Positions 8,261 through 19,439 of a stretch of 64,000 bases of DNA are shown in pieces. Positions within the stretch are counted from its first letter, which is position 1; each line of letters begins with the position of its first letter. Source of the DNA: Diploptera punctata. Its lineage: Eukaryota; Arthropoda; Insecta; Blattodea; Blaberidae. The stretch is from the NCBI GenBank assembly GCA_030220185.1, contig JASPKZ010007553.1:170001-234000 (forward strand), written 5' to 3'. The position numbers and the translations under genes are program-made. Under the pieces are notes generated by a model. It made no database searches, had not been told where the DNA came from, and worked only from the letters and a program-made list of their open reading frames with translations.

Positions 8261-8712
8261 AATGGCTTCTTAAAACAAAATTGAAATAGATATGCGTCAC
8301 GCACAACACTATTGTTTCCGTTTTAGATTTCTACGGTAAAATTATGCAGAAAATGATATAGGTTCCGTTTGACAGTGGTATCTTGTTGATCTAATTTGAA
8401 ACCTGACAGATTCCTGTATAATTATTATAAATGCGAGTTTAATAATGTTTATCTGTTCGAAAAGACACCTTAACATCGGCGCCTGTAGGGCGAAAGGAAT
8501 CAGAGCAAGGCTATTGTCAGACTCTGGAACATTCGTATAATTAAATTACGATAATATCACCTGTTTTAGGATATGTGAGAAATTTTGCGTAACTTTATAT
8601 TTGAGTACAGACCTCCTGCTTATGAGACTACAGCCAATAAAATTAAGCGTTTTGGCTAAAGCATCAATTCGAAAGAAGTGTGAAAACAATTTTTAACAAA
8701 TGTTAAAGGAAT
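8261..8712. other. No gene or repeat recognised
   Basis: AT-rich, no open frame of note, no termini identified. Ends at the Tigger terminus. Confidence 0.35.
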
Positions 8713-10385
8713 CAATACAACTTGCTCAAAGCGGAATCGCATGGGACCAATTTTTTCCTCCATTAAACAAAATTCCGCATTATAAAAAATCTCAAACTTA
8801 TTAATAACACTGATCAACATGATTTTTGTCTCATGAGTACCAATAGTTGTACTTAATGCAGTTTTTTATCGTGTTTTCAAATATGTATTAGGAATTTCTC
8901 CATCGCCCACAGTTTTTTTAATTTCATTTCAATTAGTGGATTTAAATAATTATTTTTTAATAAACTTTTTTCGTCCATTTTGTCCGTTGTAAAATAAAAC
9001 CAAATGAGCTAACTCAAATGATTTCAGCTATGGAAAAGAGATATCAAGGCAAATGGAATCCTAATATGCTGGCCGATTATTGTTGGACCATCAAGAGGTA
9101 TGCTCCACAGGCGAAATATTGCAGAAAATCGTCATTTCTTACTTTCTAGGTGAGAACGAATGTTCGAATATTGTGTAGTTACGAATGTAGAAAATATTAA
9201 AGTGTTTGAAATTAAAAATGCCTGTCTCTCGGAAACCTTGCGTGATGGAGAAAAACCGATATCATATTTGAATTCAGGAGAAAAAATACTATCAGAAACG
9301 CATATTTTCATTTTTGAGAAAAAAAAGTTTATTTATTGTTGCTCAGTGTAATCTTAGATTTCAGAGTACCTTGGATTAATTATAGTTTCGCTGCCGTTGA
9401 AAAGTGAAGTATAGTATGTACGAGTGAGATCGACGGTAATGCGCGATAAAAACAGTCCTGTTTCATCAGCGTTAAAAATGTCTCTTAGGCAATTATTCTG
9501 AAATTAAACTATGCAGTTTCGGTTTCCGCTCACTAACTACATTTTTGTCCACAACCTTTGATTCCCCGCAAATTTCATTCCATAGTACATTGTATCGTCT
9601 TTTAAAACTATACAGCCAACCTGAAGATGCCTTGAAATCGTTATTCCCTAGGGATATAGCAACAGCTAGAGCTTGACTTTGGATCATCTGTCCGGAAATT
9701 TGGAGATTTTTTTATCGTGGACTTGTAAAACACTCCCACACTACTTCGTTGATTTTTTCATTTCCATTTTTTCCTTTTTTTTGCTTTCTCGTCATTTGAT
9801 CATTTCCTTGCATCCATCAATTCATTATTTTTTTCTTTGTGCGTTTAAAGTCTCAAATTGGAGAATTTACACATTTAAATTGACATTATTTCGAGCACTG
9901 CGAGCTTTTTTTTATCTTCACCACTTTCACTTTTTCGTTTAATGACAATGATACACAAGTTTAGCCATATTTATTCCGTAAATTCAGAACTCTACCTGTG
10001 AAATATCGGTCTCAGAACTTAAACAAATTTACAGTGCAATGGTTATTTGTAAGACAGGTACAGTGTCTGCATTTCGCATAACTGGTGTACAGTGAGGCCA
10101 AAAGAAAATTTGAGGTAGAATCTCTACTTTACTCGGTGGCAGGAATTTTTTTTTTTGCCTAATCGGAATTGAACGAAGTGGAAACTAATATATCTTCTGT
10201 CTTTCCGCTTTTTAATTTGTTTCATGAATTACGTATAAATATCCTTCCGTTTCCATGTTGAACAGATTCCGTTGTATGCAAAATAAATACATGTAAAATT
10301 ACTATTATTTCGCCGGGACCAATAAATTTATTCACATTGGAGAGATTTCCGCATTATTCACGTTCCGGATTAAACAAGTTTACTG
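8713..10385 (-). mobile_element. Tigger/pogo-type DNA transposon, defective, with Chapaev-like insertion
   Basis: Right terminus read on the minus strand is CAGTAAACTTGTTTAATCCG; the left terminus CAATACAACTTGCTCAAAGC is a diverged match; both lie at TA dinucleotides. The minus strand encodes a CENP-B-type DNA-binding domain (INEVVWECFTSP, SGQMIQSQALAVA, then NNDFKASSGWLYSFKRRYN at 9650-9560) and the first catalytic block FNADETGLF near 9450-9430. The rest of the DDE catalytic domain is missing and there are stops. A Chapaev-like element occupies 8808-9348. About 1.1 kb of Tigger sequence remains, against roughly 2.5 kb for a full element. Confidence 0.75.
8808..9348 (+). mobile_element. Chapaev-like non-autonomous DNA transposon, copy 2
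   Basis: CACTGATCAAC..GCTCAGTG flanked by TAA (8805-8807 and 9349-9351), inside the Tigger element. Keeps ISAMEKRYQGKWNPNMLADY then CWTIKRYAPQAKYCRKSSF around 9025-9150. The upstream part of the remnant seen in copy 3 is deleted here. Confidence 0.7.
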
Positions 10386-10387
10386 TA

Positions 10388-11430
10388 TAATATATATGAA
10401 GGGTTTAGGGCAATAATATGATAAGTCACATATTGTTCTTTCTGAGATATAAGGATTTTATTATTTTGTACCGAAATGACGTTTTCGGTACGTAAGACTA
10501 CGTAATACTGCGCAACCACTACGTCATCGTATCTTCATTCTTCAGTGATCTTAGTGAACAGTTCCAAATTCCCTCCTACGTACCCCTCCTTTCCCTTATG
10601 TGCCGTGTGCTATTGCGCATCCTCCCCTCTGCTAGCTAGTCCTCAAATAAGCTGTGCTCATTAACATAGGGTCATCATCTGTTTAGGTTTCGACGAGTCA
10701 AGTCGATATAGCTCGAAGGAGCTTGTTTGGTTAATCGGTCCCTTAGGCCAGGGTAGGGCCACAAGGACCGTGTATCCTAGCCCTTGGCGGGACTGGTGTG
10801 AGTGGGAGAGTGTACGTATGTTTATTATCATTATTGTTATAGATTTTTGTTTAGATGACCAATAAGGTTACTGTTTCTTTGTTAACTTATTTTTCAATGT
10901 CAAGAAAACTATGTTTTATTATTTGTATGTTATATCTGACTTTTTGACTCTTATTAAATATAAGCTATCTTTTTTTAGTTAACTTCTGTTTATTGATTGA
11001 GCAGCTAGTCATGTCGGATATTGATATAAAGTTTCAAAGCTTTCTCAAGTGAATCTAATCTCCTCTTTCCTTAAAACTTCCACGATTGTAATCTGTGTAG
11101 CTTATAATACCATAAGCTTAACAATTTATTAAGGAAAGGTGAATTAATCTTTGCCTTTTATGGGCCCGGGCAAAGATATGTTGATTTAAGCATTCTATAT
11201 TTTCAAACTCAAAGTAATTATAAACAACATTGGTACGATCCAGCACGAACGCGCGAGTGCCACGGTGCAATTTTAGGTAGCAGTCAGCGTGGTTCGGTGC
11301 AATTTCAAAAAATTATAAATACTAACTGTGCAGTATTGTTGTTAATGCGTTGTGTGTCTATATGTTTTAACTCATCACTGGCGCAATTACAAATGATTTT
11401 ATGGATATTTCAATACATTTATTTGCTATT
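10388..11430. other. No gene recognised; GC-richer patch at 10490-10810
   Basis: 10460-10505 contains a short palindrome around TACCGAAATGACGTTTTCGG. 10490-10810 is distinctly GC-richer than its flanks (TAGGCCAGGGTAGGGCCACA, CCTAGCCCTTGGCGGGACTG) but has no frame or termini I can name. The rest is AT-rich and featureless. Confidence 0.35.
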
Positions 11431-11432
11431 AA

Positions 11433-11705
11433 CTAACTCACTGGTACTATCGAACCCTTAGGTTCATGGACGCGCGGATATAAGCTCTGTATACATCCTT
11501 ACCTTGAGCTAATATTTTCCAATCATTCCCTGTATAATCTACTTACCTCAAATCATAGTTAATATTATTCTCCCACCTCATTGTTGGTCTGCCAACTGGG
11601 CGTTTTCCCTCTGGTTTTCCTACAAGAAGCTCCCCTGCACGTCTTTCATTCCCCATTTGTACTACATGTCCTGCCCATCGCAATATACGAGACTTAACTG
11701 TTTAT
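11433..11705 (-). mobile_element. LINE-A 3' fragment
   Basis: Minus-strand tail: GRPTMRW-type block, then TTCGATAGTACCAGTGAG and (TTAG)n at about 11433. Truncated at about 11705 where the AACAGTTAAGTCTCG block is cut. Several frameshifts. Confidence 0.8.
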
Positions 11706-12206
11706 TTTCTATCATTGTAATAAATGATATTTCTTAACAGTAAGTGGCTTATCATTAGAGACCGGATGTTAGGGAAAATGCCTATAGTTATTTATTATCA
11801 ATATTGTAAAAGTGACTTCATATAAGTTCATACCGATGACCCTAGAGTTGTTTTCCATGAAGTTCATTTTACCTATAAATGCCTATTTGCAATTTTTTTT
11901 CGAAATTAACTCAGTATTTCAATGAAATCAATTGAAATGGACAAACTTCATGGCACAAATGATTTCATAGAAGTTTTCAAGTGTTCTTTTTATAAATTCT
12001 CTTAGAATATTTTATGGGTAAGGGTGGCAATAACCCAATAACCTAGAATCAATGCACCCCGTTAGGTAAATATTGTATTTTTCATGCATTCCCTTTAACG
12101 GAAATGGTCCTAAGCTATTGTCCATACAACGTTTCGTCAACCATGAAACTCATATGGAGTGACAGAGGCGCGAACTCTAGTTCCCAGCGGTGAGAGGAGC
12201 CGCCCT
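11706..12206. other. No gene or repeat recognised
   Basis: Only short AT-rich stretches. 12160-12205 is locally GC-richer. Confidence 0.35.
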
Positions 12207-12239
12207 AGAATAAATAAATATAGTACATAATATTAAATA

Positions 12240-13094
12240 CTAACTAACTCTCTAGCTCTATCAAATCCGTATGTTCATGGATCCCTATTCTGAACTAATG
12301 TTTTCCAATTATCCCCTGTATAATCTGCTTCCCTCAAATCATGGTTAATGTTATTCTCCCACCTCATTCTTGGTCTACCAACTAGGCATTTTCTACAAGA
12401 AGTTTCCATGCCCCTCTTTCATTCCCAATTCATGCAACATGTCCTGTCAATCACATTCTACGAGACTTAACTCTTCTCATTTTATCTGGTTTCCTATAAA
12501 GATCATGTAGTTCACTCTTGTACAATCTTCTCCATTCACCTGTCTGTTCGTCTCTGTATGGCTAAACATTTTTCTAAGAATTTTATCCTCAAATACTCGT
12601 AATATTTTCTCCTCCCTTAAAGTAAGAGTCCATTTTTCGCATCCGTATAATATAACTGGGAGAATGACAGTTTTATATATTTTCAGTTTAACGTTTTTTT
12701 TTAAGGAGTTGGGACGACAAGAATCTTGTTAATACGCAATGGCACGCATTTCCAGAATTGAGCCTATGCTAAATTTTTTTTACATCTCATTACCTCATTC
12801 CTATTTGTGATTATTCTTCCATTTAAATTCAGCCAGATCTTCACAATTTCCCCCAATTGTCCATTTTGCATTATATAGGCCTATTTCTATGTGTGAACAT
12901 ATATTTAATTTTCTTGATATTTACGTCCAATCCCAATGTCTTAGTGTTATTCAATAAGTGTGCGTACTGCCCCTTAATAACTTCTCGCTATCGCAAAGTA
13001 ATATCAGCATAAACTAACAACTTATTAATACCATTGAGATGTAGGCGTTATTCGTCCTCTAAATTTTAGATGCAATGCTCTACTACAAAATCCG
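12240..13094 (-). mobile_element. LINE-A fragment with long imperfect flanking repeat
   Basis: Minus strand carries the LINE-A thumb region and tail, with the same order of blocks as at 2404-3190 and the end TTTGATAGAGCTAGAGAG(TTAG)n. Upstream it reaches the catalytic region, where NKLLVYADI is followed by a deletion, so the YADD motif is broken. It is flanked by a 33-bp imperfect repeat starting AGAATAAATAAATA (12207-12239 and 13095-13127), which may be an aged target-site duplication. Confidence 0.75.
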
Positions 13095-13129
13095 AGAATA
13101 AATAAATACAGTAGTTGATATTAAATAGC

Positions 13130-14915
13130 AACTACATTATTTTCATGCATGTTATAAGTAATGCCACGAGTGATTTCCAAATTATCGATAAATTTACGAC
13201 TAATGAAGTGAGGAGTGAATTTATCTAGAGGATTTGGAAATCAATAGTGGCATTTGTTAGAACTATTTCATCATCATCATAGTACATTCACGAATTTAGG
13301 CCATTTGTTGACCTGTTTCGGCCTCAAGAGAAACACCATCCAAAAGTCTTTTAAGTGGACGTCTAGGTCTTCTTCTTCCTGCAGGTTGATATCTTAACAT
13401 TTGTTTGGGTATTCTGTGATCTTCCATTCGATGAACATGTTGCATCCATCTTGACTTATAATCAGAAATTTCGTTTTCTAAAGGTTCCATGTGTAATTCT
13501 TCTAAGATGTCTTCATTTTTTTTGTGATCTAGTAGTGTGTATCCTGCAGTCCTCCGAAGGTATCTCATTTCAGCAGATCTAAGTCTCTGTATATCCTTCT
13601 GTTTCAACGTCCATACTTCGCTACCATACAAAAGAGTTGGAAGAGCCAGTGTTTTATACACTTTTAATCTTGAATGCTTTTGAACTAACTGTGGCTTGAA
13701 GATAGAATTTATTAACCCTAAAATTCTTAAAAATTTAGATATTTTTGCATTTACATCCTTTTCTTCTTCATATGAGATATTGCATCCTAGATATGTAAAA
13801 TTACTCACCTGCTCCAAAATTTTATTTTCCAGTACAATTTTACTTCTGACAGGATCTACACCTTGAAATGCCATAATTTTTTGTTTTTCTGTAGATATCT
13901 TCAAACCATATTCTTCTGTAATTTTGTTAAGTTCATACAGACCTTTCTGTAGATTATCTTCTGAATTTGCTATTATTATTTGATTATCTGCAAACAATAG
14001 GGTATTTAATTTTCTATTTTCTGATATTCTTATTCCAAATTTATATGTCTTGTTCCAGCAACATATTACTTCATTGATATAAATTGCAAACAGAGTTGGG
14101 GATAGGGGGCAGCCTTGTCTCACACCACGATTTATAATTCCTTCTTCAGAAAATCTGTTATTTAATTTAATCTTTATGGTGTTGTCTTTGTAAATATTTT
14201 GTATGTTCTGGAGAAGTAAATTTGATATATTTCTGTCTTCCAATATATTTAAGAGTTTTGATCTCTTGACTGTGTCGAATGCTTTTCCAAAATCTATGAA
14301 ATAAATTAATAAAATTAAGCTGTTTGCTCACAAATCATTATTTAAATATATGCCTAGTTATTTTAAAATATTTATATATTTAATGTAAACGGCGATGTTT
14401 GAAAACAAATGAGAAATGTTAGTTTCACTTGTATATCACTGCAACCAGATCATATTATTAATTGCCAAAAGATCGCAATATTATAAGAATACACCCTAGT
14501 GGACAAAAAATGAAACACATCAAACTGTATATTAATTATTTCTGATGTCCTATGATGTAAATATGTCAATTATATTTTTCTAGAACAAAGTGCAAACAGT
14601 GGTTTCTTTTTTTAGTCGTATAATCAATAGCTACAAATGTTTTTATGTTATCTCCCGCAAACACGATAAGGTACATTCGTGCACTATATATACAATCTGG
14701 TAGCCACATACGGTCCTTGTAAAATAATGCTATGGCCTATTCAGAATATTAAAAAAGGAGGAGCTTGATTTTACAGTGATAAAATTAAATTGATAAAATC
14801 GAGGTGAAAAAGACTGTGATTGGTTGTAAATAAAACATCATTGAAATGTGATTGGTCATTGACTCCCATTTGGGGCATGAGTTAAATAGTCACTTTAATA
14901 AGGGATAACTGTATG
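13130..14915. mobile_element. Foldback element (one arm plus centre), interrupted by LINE-B
   Basis: 13145-13262 is the centre hairpin (TAATGCCACGAGTGATTTCC paired with GGAAATCAATAGTGGCATT). After the LINE-B insertion (13271-14305), 14310-14915 is one arm (AAACGGCGATGTTTGAAAAC, ACACCCTAGTGGACAA, GTGATTGGTCATTGACTCCC). The same arm and centre occur in the more complete copy at 20120-21985. The left arm is absent here. Confidence 0.6.
13271..14305 (-). mobile_element. LINE-B, 5'-truncated with long open reverse transcriptase frame
   Basis: Minus strand 14243-13296 is open for 315 codons. In order: RQGCPLSPTLFAIYINEV (RT block 4), TLLFADNQIIIANSEDN (the catalytic [F/Y]ADD has become FADN), GLKISTEKQKIMAF, FTYLGCNISYEEEKD, LPTLLYGSEVWTLKQK, and a C-terminal RRRPRRPLKRLLDG. 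The frame ends at 13296 and an (ATG)n tail follows. Upstream of 14243 the frame FIDFGKAFDTVKR continues without an ATG, so the copy is 5'-truncated. The FADN change would abolish catalysis. Inserted in the foldback element. Confidence 0.85.
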
Positions 14916-15337
14916 AGACGAGTAAGTAGCACCGGTAATTTGCATGCGACCTTGCATATATAAGCAATGTAGTTCATGTGTTGTAGGTAAAGTACATGTC
15001 ACGCTAGCTGCATTCATTCACAATATTTTGTTAACGTAATGCCAGGTCCCACGTTGTTACGTGTGCGAGACTCAGACCGACAATTGTCCCATAGGAACAC
15101 GTTCTCGTAGGAAGTTGTACATTACGTGGCCTGCCTTACACAGTTCAGTATGAGGTCCTTCTTACACTGTGAGGGACATTAAATTCAAGTATGCTAAGTA
15201 TGAACCTCAAAAGAACAATGTTATGGCTAACCGTCATTTTAAAAAATGAGACCCCCATTCGGGACAAGATCGAAGTTAAAAGAAAAGAGAGAGAGATAGG
15301 AATGCAGGGAGGGAAATGATTTACTGAGGCAGAAAAG
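14916..15337. other. Unclassified; a 70-bp stretch repeated at 28000-28070
   Basis: 15265-15335 (GAGAGAGATAGGAATGCAGG region) is found in reverse complement at about 28000-28070. The rest is unrecognised. Confidence 0.35.
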
Positions 15338-15340
15338 TAA

Positions 15341-15885
15341 CACTGGTCAACATGATTTTTGTCCCATGAGTACCAATAGTTGTACTTAATGTAGTTTTTA
15401 TCGTGTTTTCAAATATGTATTCGGAATTTCTCCATCTCCGACAGTTTGTTTTTATTTCAATTTCAATTAACGGATTTAAATAATATTTTTTTTAATAAAC
15501 CTAGATTTATTCCCGGAAAATCTTGGTGCAATGAGCGATGAGCACGGGGAACACTTTCGTCGGGAGATTTCGGCTATGGAAAAGAGATATCAAGGCAAAT
15601 GGACTCCTAATATGCTGGCGGATTATTGTTGGACCATCAAGAGGGAATGCTCCACAGGCGAAATATAGCAGATAATCGTCATTTCTTACTTTCTAGGTGA
15701 GTCGGAATGTTCGAATATTGTGTAGTTACGAATGTAGAAAATATTAAAATGTTTGCGTCTCTCGGAAACCTTGCGTGATGGAGAAAAACCGATATTATAT
15801 TTGAATTCAGGAGAACAGATACTATTAGAATCACACATTTTTATTTCTGAGACAAAAAAAAAAGTTCCTTTTTTGTTGCTCAGTG
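15341..15885 (+). mobile_element. Chapaev-like non-autonomous DNA transposon, copy 3
   Basis: CACTGGTCAAC..GCTCAGTG with TAA on both sides. Best-preserved protein remnant: NLGAMSDEHGEHFRREIS and AMEKRYQGKWTPNMLADYCW at about 15517-15640. Confidence 0.7.
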
Positions 15886-15888
15886 TAA

Positions 15889-16140
15889 TTGGTGTTCAGT
15901 TCGCATATCTTACGGGGGGAACAGATTCGTTGGTCAGACAATATCATACCATAGCACTACTGCACCTACTACCATTTTACCAACATTTCTGTCATCATCT
16001 GCACCGTCACTGCCACTGCTAATACTACTACTACTATTACTACAACTAATATTACAACTTCTACTTTTTTTTAGATGTGTCCGCATCACATCCAAGTGTT
16101 TTATTTCAGGACACTTTGTATAATGATCTGTAACTAAATG
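15889..16140. other. Low-complexity triplet-rich stretch
   Basis: 16015-16070 is rich in ACT/ATT triplets (CTACTACTACTATTACTACA). No gene seen. Confidence 0.4.
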
Positions 16141-17015
16141 AAACTAACTCACTGGCACTATCGAACCCGTAGGTTCATGGCGCGAGGACATAAGCTCTTG
16201 ATACATCCCTATCCTGAGCTACTGTTTTCCAATCATTGCCGGAATAATCTACTTCCCTCATATCATAGTTAATGTTATTCTTCCACCTCATTGTTGGTCT
16301 ACTAGCTGAGTGTTTTCCCTCTGAGTTTCCTACAATAAGCTTCCATGCACATCTTTCATTCCCCATTCGTGCGATATGTCCTGTCCATCGCAGTCTATGA
16401 GACTTAACTGTTCTTATTATATCTGGCTTCCTATAATACCATGTAGCTCTGTATTATTTAGTTTTCTCCATTCAGCTGTCTGTTCATCTCTTTTTGGCCC
16501 AAAAATTTTCCTAAGAACTTTATTCTCAACTATTCGTAATCTTCTTTCCTCCATAAAGTAAGAGTCCGTGTTTCACATCCATATAATGTAAATGATAGAA
16601 TAACAGTTTTATGTTTTTTCAGTGTAATATTTTTTTAAGGGCACGCCATAGTGTAGTGGTTAAGGCACTGCGCTGCAAGCCGGAAGGTCGAGGGTTCAAG
16701 TCCCGGTGGGGTCAGGATTTTTAAACTGACCCAAACCTTCTGGCGGCACTATGGCCCTGGGGTCGACTCAGCCTCTAACGGAAATGAGTACCAGACGCTT
16801 GTTCTGGGGGTAAAGGCGGCCGTCACGCAGGGCTGACAACCCGGCTGACATCAAGTGCCGTTTGTCCAGAAAAAAGTGGGAGCCTTAACCTCCCACACCC
16901 CAAGGGCCTCCTGAGGCCTGTAGTGGGACTACTTTACTTTACTTTAATATTTTTTTAAAGGAGTTGGGATGACAAAAGTCCCTGTACTGCATAATAGCAA
17001 GCATTTCCAGAATTG
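16141..17015 (-). mobile_element. LINE-A fragment split by SINE-2
   Basis: Tail TTCGATAGTGCCAGTGAG at 16141; minus-strand blocks for the GRPTMRW tail and REERRL region. The thumb region resumes above 16958 (SQLL-equivalent GTCATCCCAACTCC) after the SINE-2 insertion at 16639-16944. Confidence 0.8.
16639..16944 (+). mobile_element. SINE-2, full-length, with TSD
   Basis: Head GCCATAGTGTAGTGGTTAAG (A box) and GGGTTCAAGTCCCGG (B box); body GGATTTTTAAACTGACCC, GGTCGACTCAGCCTCTAACG, CCTCCTGAGGCCTGTAGTGG; tail (CTTTA)n. Perfect 14-bp TSD TAATATTTTTTTAA (16625-16638 and 16945-16958) inside a LINE-A fragment. Older copies at 27040-27310 (minus) and 41222-41505 (plus). Confidence 0.9.
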
Positions 17016-17819
17016 GGCCTTTGTTGATATGGAGTGATATGCACATCTATGCAAGTAATAATTTTCAGAACTGAAATTTGTTCACACTCTGTATGTAAGT
17101 GTGTTTTAACTTAATTTATTATTGACGAGAAGTGTGATGATTGCAGGTTTGATACGTCCGCGAGGCTATGAGGTTTGCGCTATCAGATAAATCACTCTAC
17201 CTATAATTTGTGAAGAAGACTGACTTCCTTCTCTTGAAGCTCAGGGAAAAGCACACCTTGTTCTGAATTTGACGGTGAACGACTCTCGTAACAATGGTTT
17301 TTTCGTTATCTCTTAGTTTTTTGTTCTTCGCTTATCTGAAGCTGTTTAATATTCGTAGAATCTCCATTGTCTTACATTTGGTTCGGCGGATGTAGCGAAC
17401 CACTAGATTATAAATCTTGGGAGTGGGTTATTTGTTAGACGACTGCACCCTTACTCACGCAATTACCTCTCTCATTCACTTGTAGTGCGTGCACCGCGAT
17501 ATCCAACTACAGCTAATTATGTAGATACAAGTATATTACTTTAGTTCCGTTACTTTGACATAGATACTCCACATTTGTTTGGAATATTTTACTAGTTTTA
17601 AACTATTTATATATGTTTAGCATCAAGGCCATGTAGCTTCTTCTTAATCATAATTTGTAGGATTTTCATCCTGTTTATTTAAAAAATCACTCCTCGGAGA
17701 AAGACGTATTCTTTTTCCAAATCGTAGACCTTTTCCTAGCGTTTGTCGTATTTCATTTGCGTATTTGATCCGAGGCTTGATCCTTAGGACTACGAGCAAT
17801 GTATAAAATACACCTTCAA
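17016..17819. other. No gene or repeat recognised
   Basis: Mixed AT-rich sequence. TTTAGCATCAAGGCCATGTA near 17620 recurs in part at 19867, so part of this may belong to a Penelope-type or unknown repeat. Confidence 0.3.
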
Positions 17820-18200
17820 GTGGGCTGATAGCTCGTTTTCATGGCGGGTTTATTATTAGGGGTTTCCTCCCTAGGCCGATTGCCTTCACCCAGCTCCACA
17901 GCTCAGCCGCCCCGTTTTATTTCGGAGTTGTCTCTCCTAGATGGGTTGTCTTGCAGGACTAACGAACCCAATCCGCCCGTTTGTCAATCTACAAGGCAGT
18001 AGATTTAGAGTTGCCTCTTCCGTCAGGTACACCGCACCGAAGGACTCCTTCTCCACTGTATCTGCCGTTGATGTCTTCACTGTAACCCTGGCAAGGGGCC
18101 CTCACAAGGTACTATCAGCTGGGCAAGCTGAACCAAAGTTTTTTATGAGGTCTTACTCCTCCCCCTCACCCTTTTTCAACCTGGCTTGAGACAGGCTATG
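17820..18200. repeat. Unclassified GC-rich block bounded by GGCGGGTTT motifs
   Basis: About 380 bp clearly GC-richer than its surroundings. ATGGCGGGTTTA near 17840 and ATGGCGGGTTTGG near 18198 bound it as a possible short duplication. An 82-codon ORF (17941-18189) has no known motif. I cannot name the family. Confidence 0.35.
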
Positions 18201-18219
18201 GCGGGTTTGGTCATGTAGC

Positions 18220-18460
18220 ATCTTTGGATATTTCTTTTTATTTGGAATATTCCACAATACAACCCAAAGTGATTTGTCGCCAGAGGTTCCTGTCTAAAGC
18301 AACTTCTTCTCTCAAATATCTAGCTTCCACACTTCTTCTCACTCCATCTATCCAACGTTCTCTAGTTATGCCTCTTCCACTTCCTCCATTAGGTTTCCAA
18401 TCAAGGATCTTCTTTGGTATTCTATCTTCTTCCATTATTATGAGGTATCCATATCATTTC
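18220..18460 (-). mobile_element. LINE 3' fragment, another family
   Basis: Minus strand open for 65 codons: MEEDRIPKKILDWKPNGG, RERWIDGVRRSVEARYLREE, DRNLWRQITLG. This is the basic GRxRxRW-type C-terminus of a LINE ORF2; the conserved GRPR is RGIT here. Confidence 0.7.
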
Positions 18461-18830
18461 AAACGTTTTCTTACATTTTCTCTAATATTTTTTCTACTAT
18501 TTGAACATTTTCAAAAGTTTAATTATAATATAAAAATATAAAATTGTTACTTTACAGTTCTGTCTCCCCAATTTTGTAAAGTATTGTATTTTAGGATTAT
18601 AAGGAAACAATTTTATAATCGGATATTATAATATTGTGACTAATATGCCAACGGAATTTAATCATACATTTTATTAAAGTTGATTAGGATTTTTAGAAGT
18701 CCCTAATATATTATATTCTTATAAAATAATGTGTAAACTATTATTTTATTTATTTACACTAGCATAATTTTCTAAAATTAAATGTCATAGATATTCTACA
18801 CTGCTTTGGAATATGACACGACTTTTTAAG
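18461..18830. other. AT-rich; similar to 19920-20070
   Basis: 18540-18640 (AAATTGTTAC, GTCTCCCCAATTTTGTAAAG) aligns loosely with 19930-20060, which flanks the Penelope fragment, so this is probably part of the same element type. Confidence 0.35.
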
Positions 18831-18833
18831 TAA

Positions 18834-19369
18834 CACTGATCAACATGATTTCTGTCTCATGAGTACCAATAGTTCTACTTAATGCAGTTTTTAACATGTT
18901 TTCAAATATGTATTCGAAATTCCTCCATCGCCCACAGTTTTTTATTTCAATATCAGTCAATGGATTTAAATAATTATTTTTTTTAATAAACGTGTTTTCG
19001 TCCATTTGTCCATTGTAAAATAAAACCAAATGAGCTGACGTAGGATATTTCAGCTATGGAAAAGATATATCAAGGCAAATGGAATCCTAATATGCTCGCC
19101 GATTATTGTTGGACCATCAAGAGGGATGATCCACAGGCAAAATATAGCAGAAAATCGTCATTTCTTAATTTCTAGGTGAGTCCGAATGTTCGAATATTGT
19201 GTAGTTACGAATGTAGAAAATATTAAAGTGTTTGAAATTATAAATTCCTGTCTCTCGGAAGCCTTGCGTGATGAAGAAAACCCGATATCATATTTGAATT
19301 CAGGAGAAAAAATACTATCATTATCATATATTTTTCTTTCTGAGAAAAAAAAATTTTTGTTGCTCACTG
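18834..19369 (+). mobile_element. Chapaev-like non-autonomous DNA transposon, copy 4
   Basis: Starts CACTGATCAAC after TAA; the end has drifted to CACTG followed by TTA. Keeps AMEKIYQGKWNPNMLADYCW-type remnant near 19057-19130. Confidence 0.65.
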
Positions 19370-19439
19370 TTATTTCAACTTTTATAATATTCATGATGTG
19401 TTCCGTTGAGGTATTATTCAAAATTAATATATAATTATG

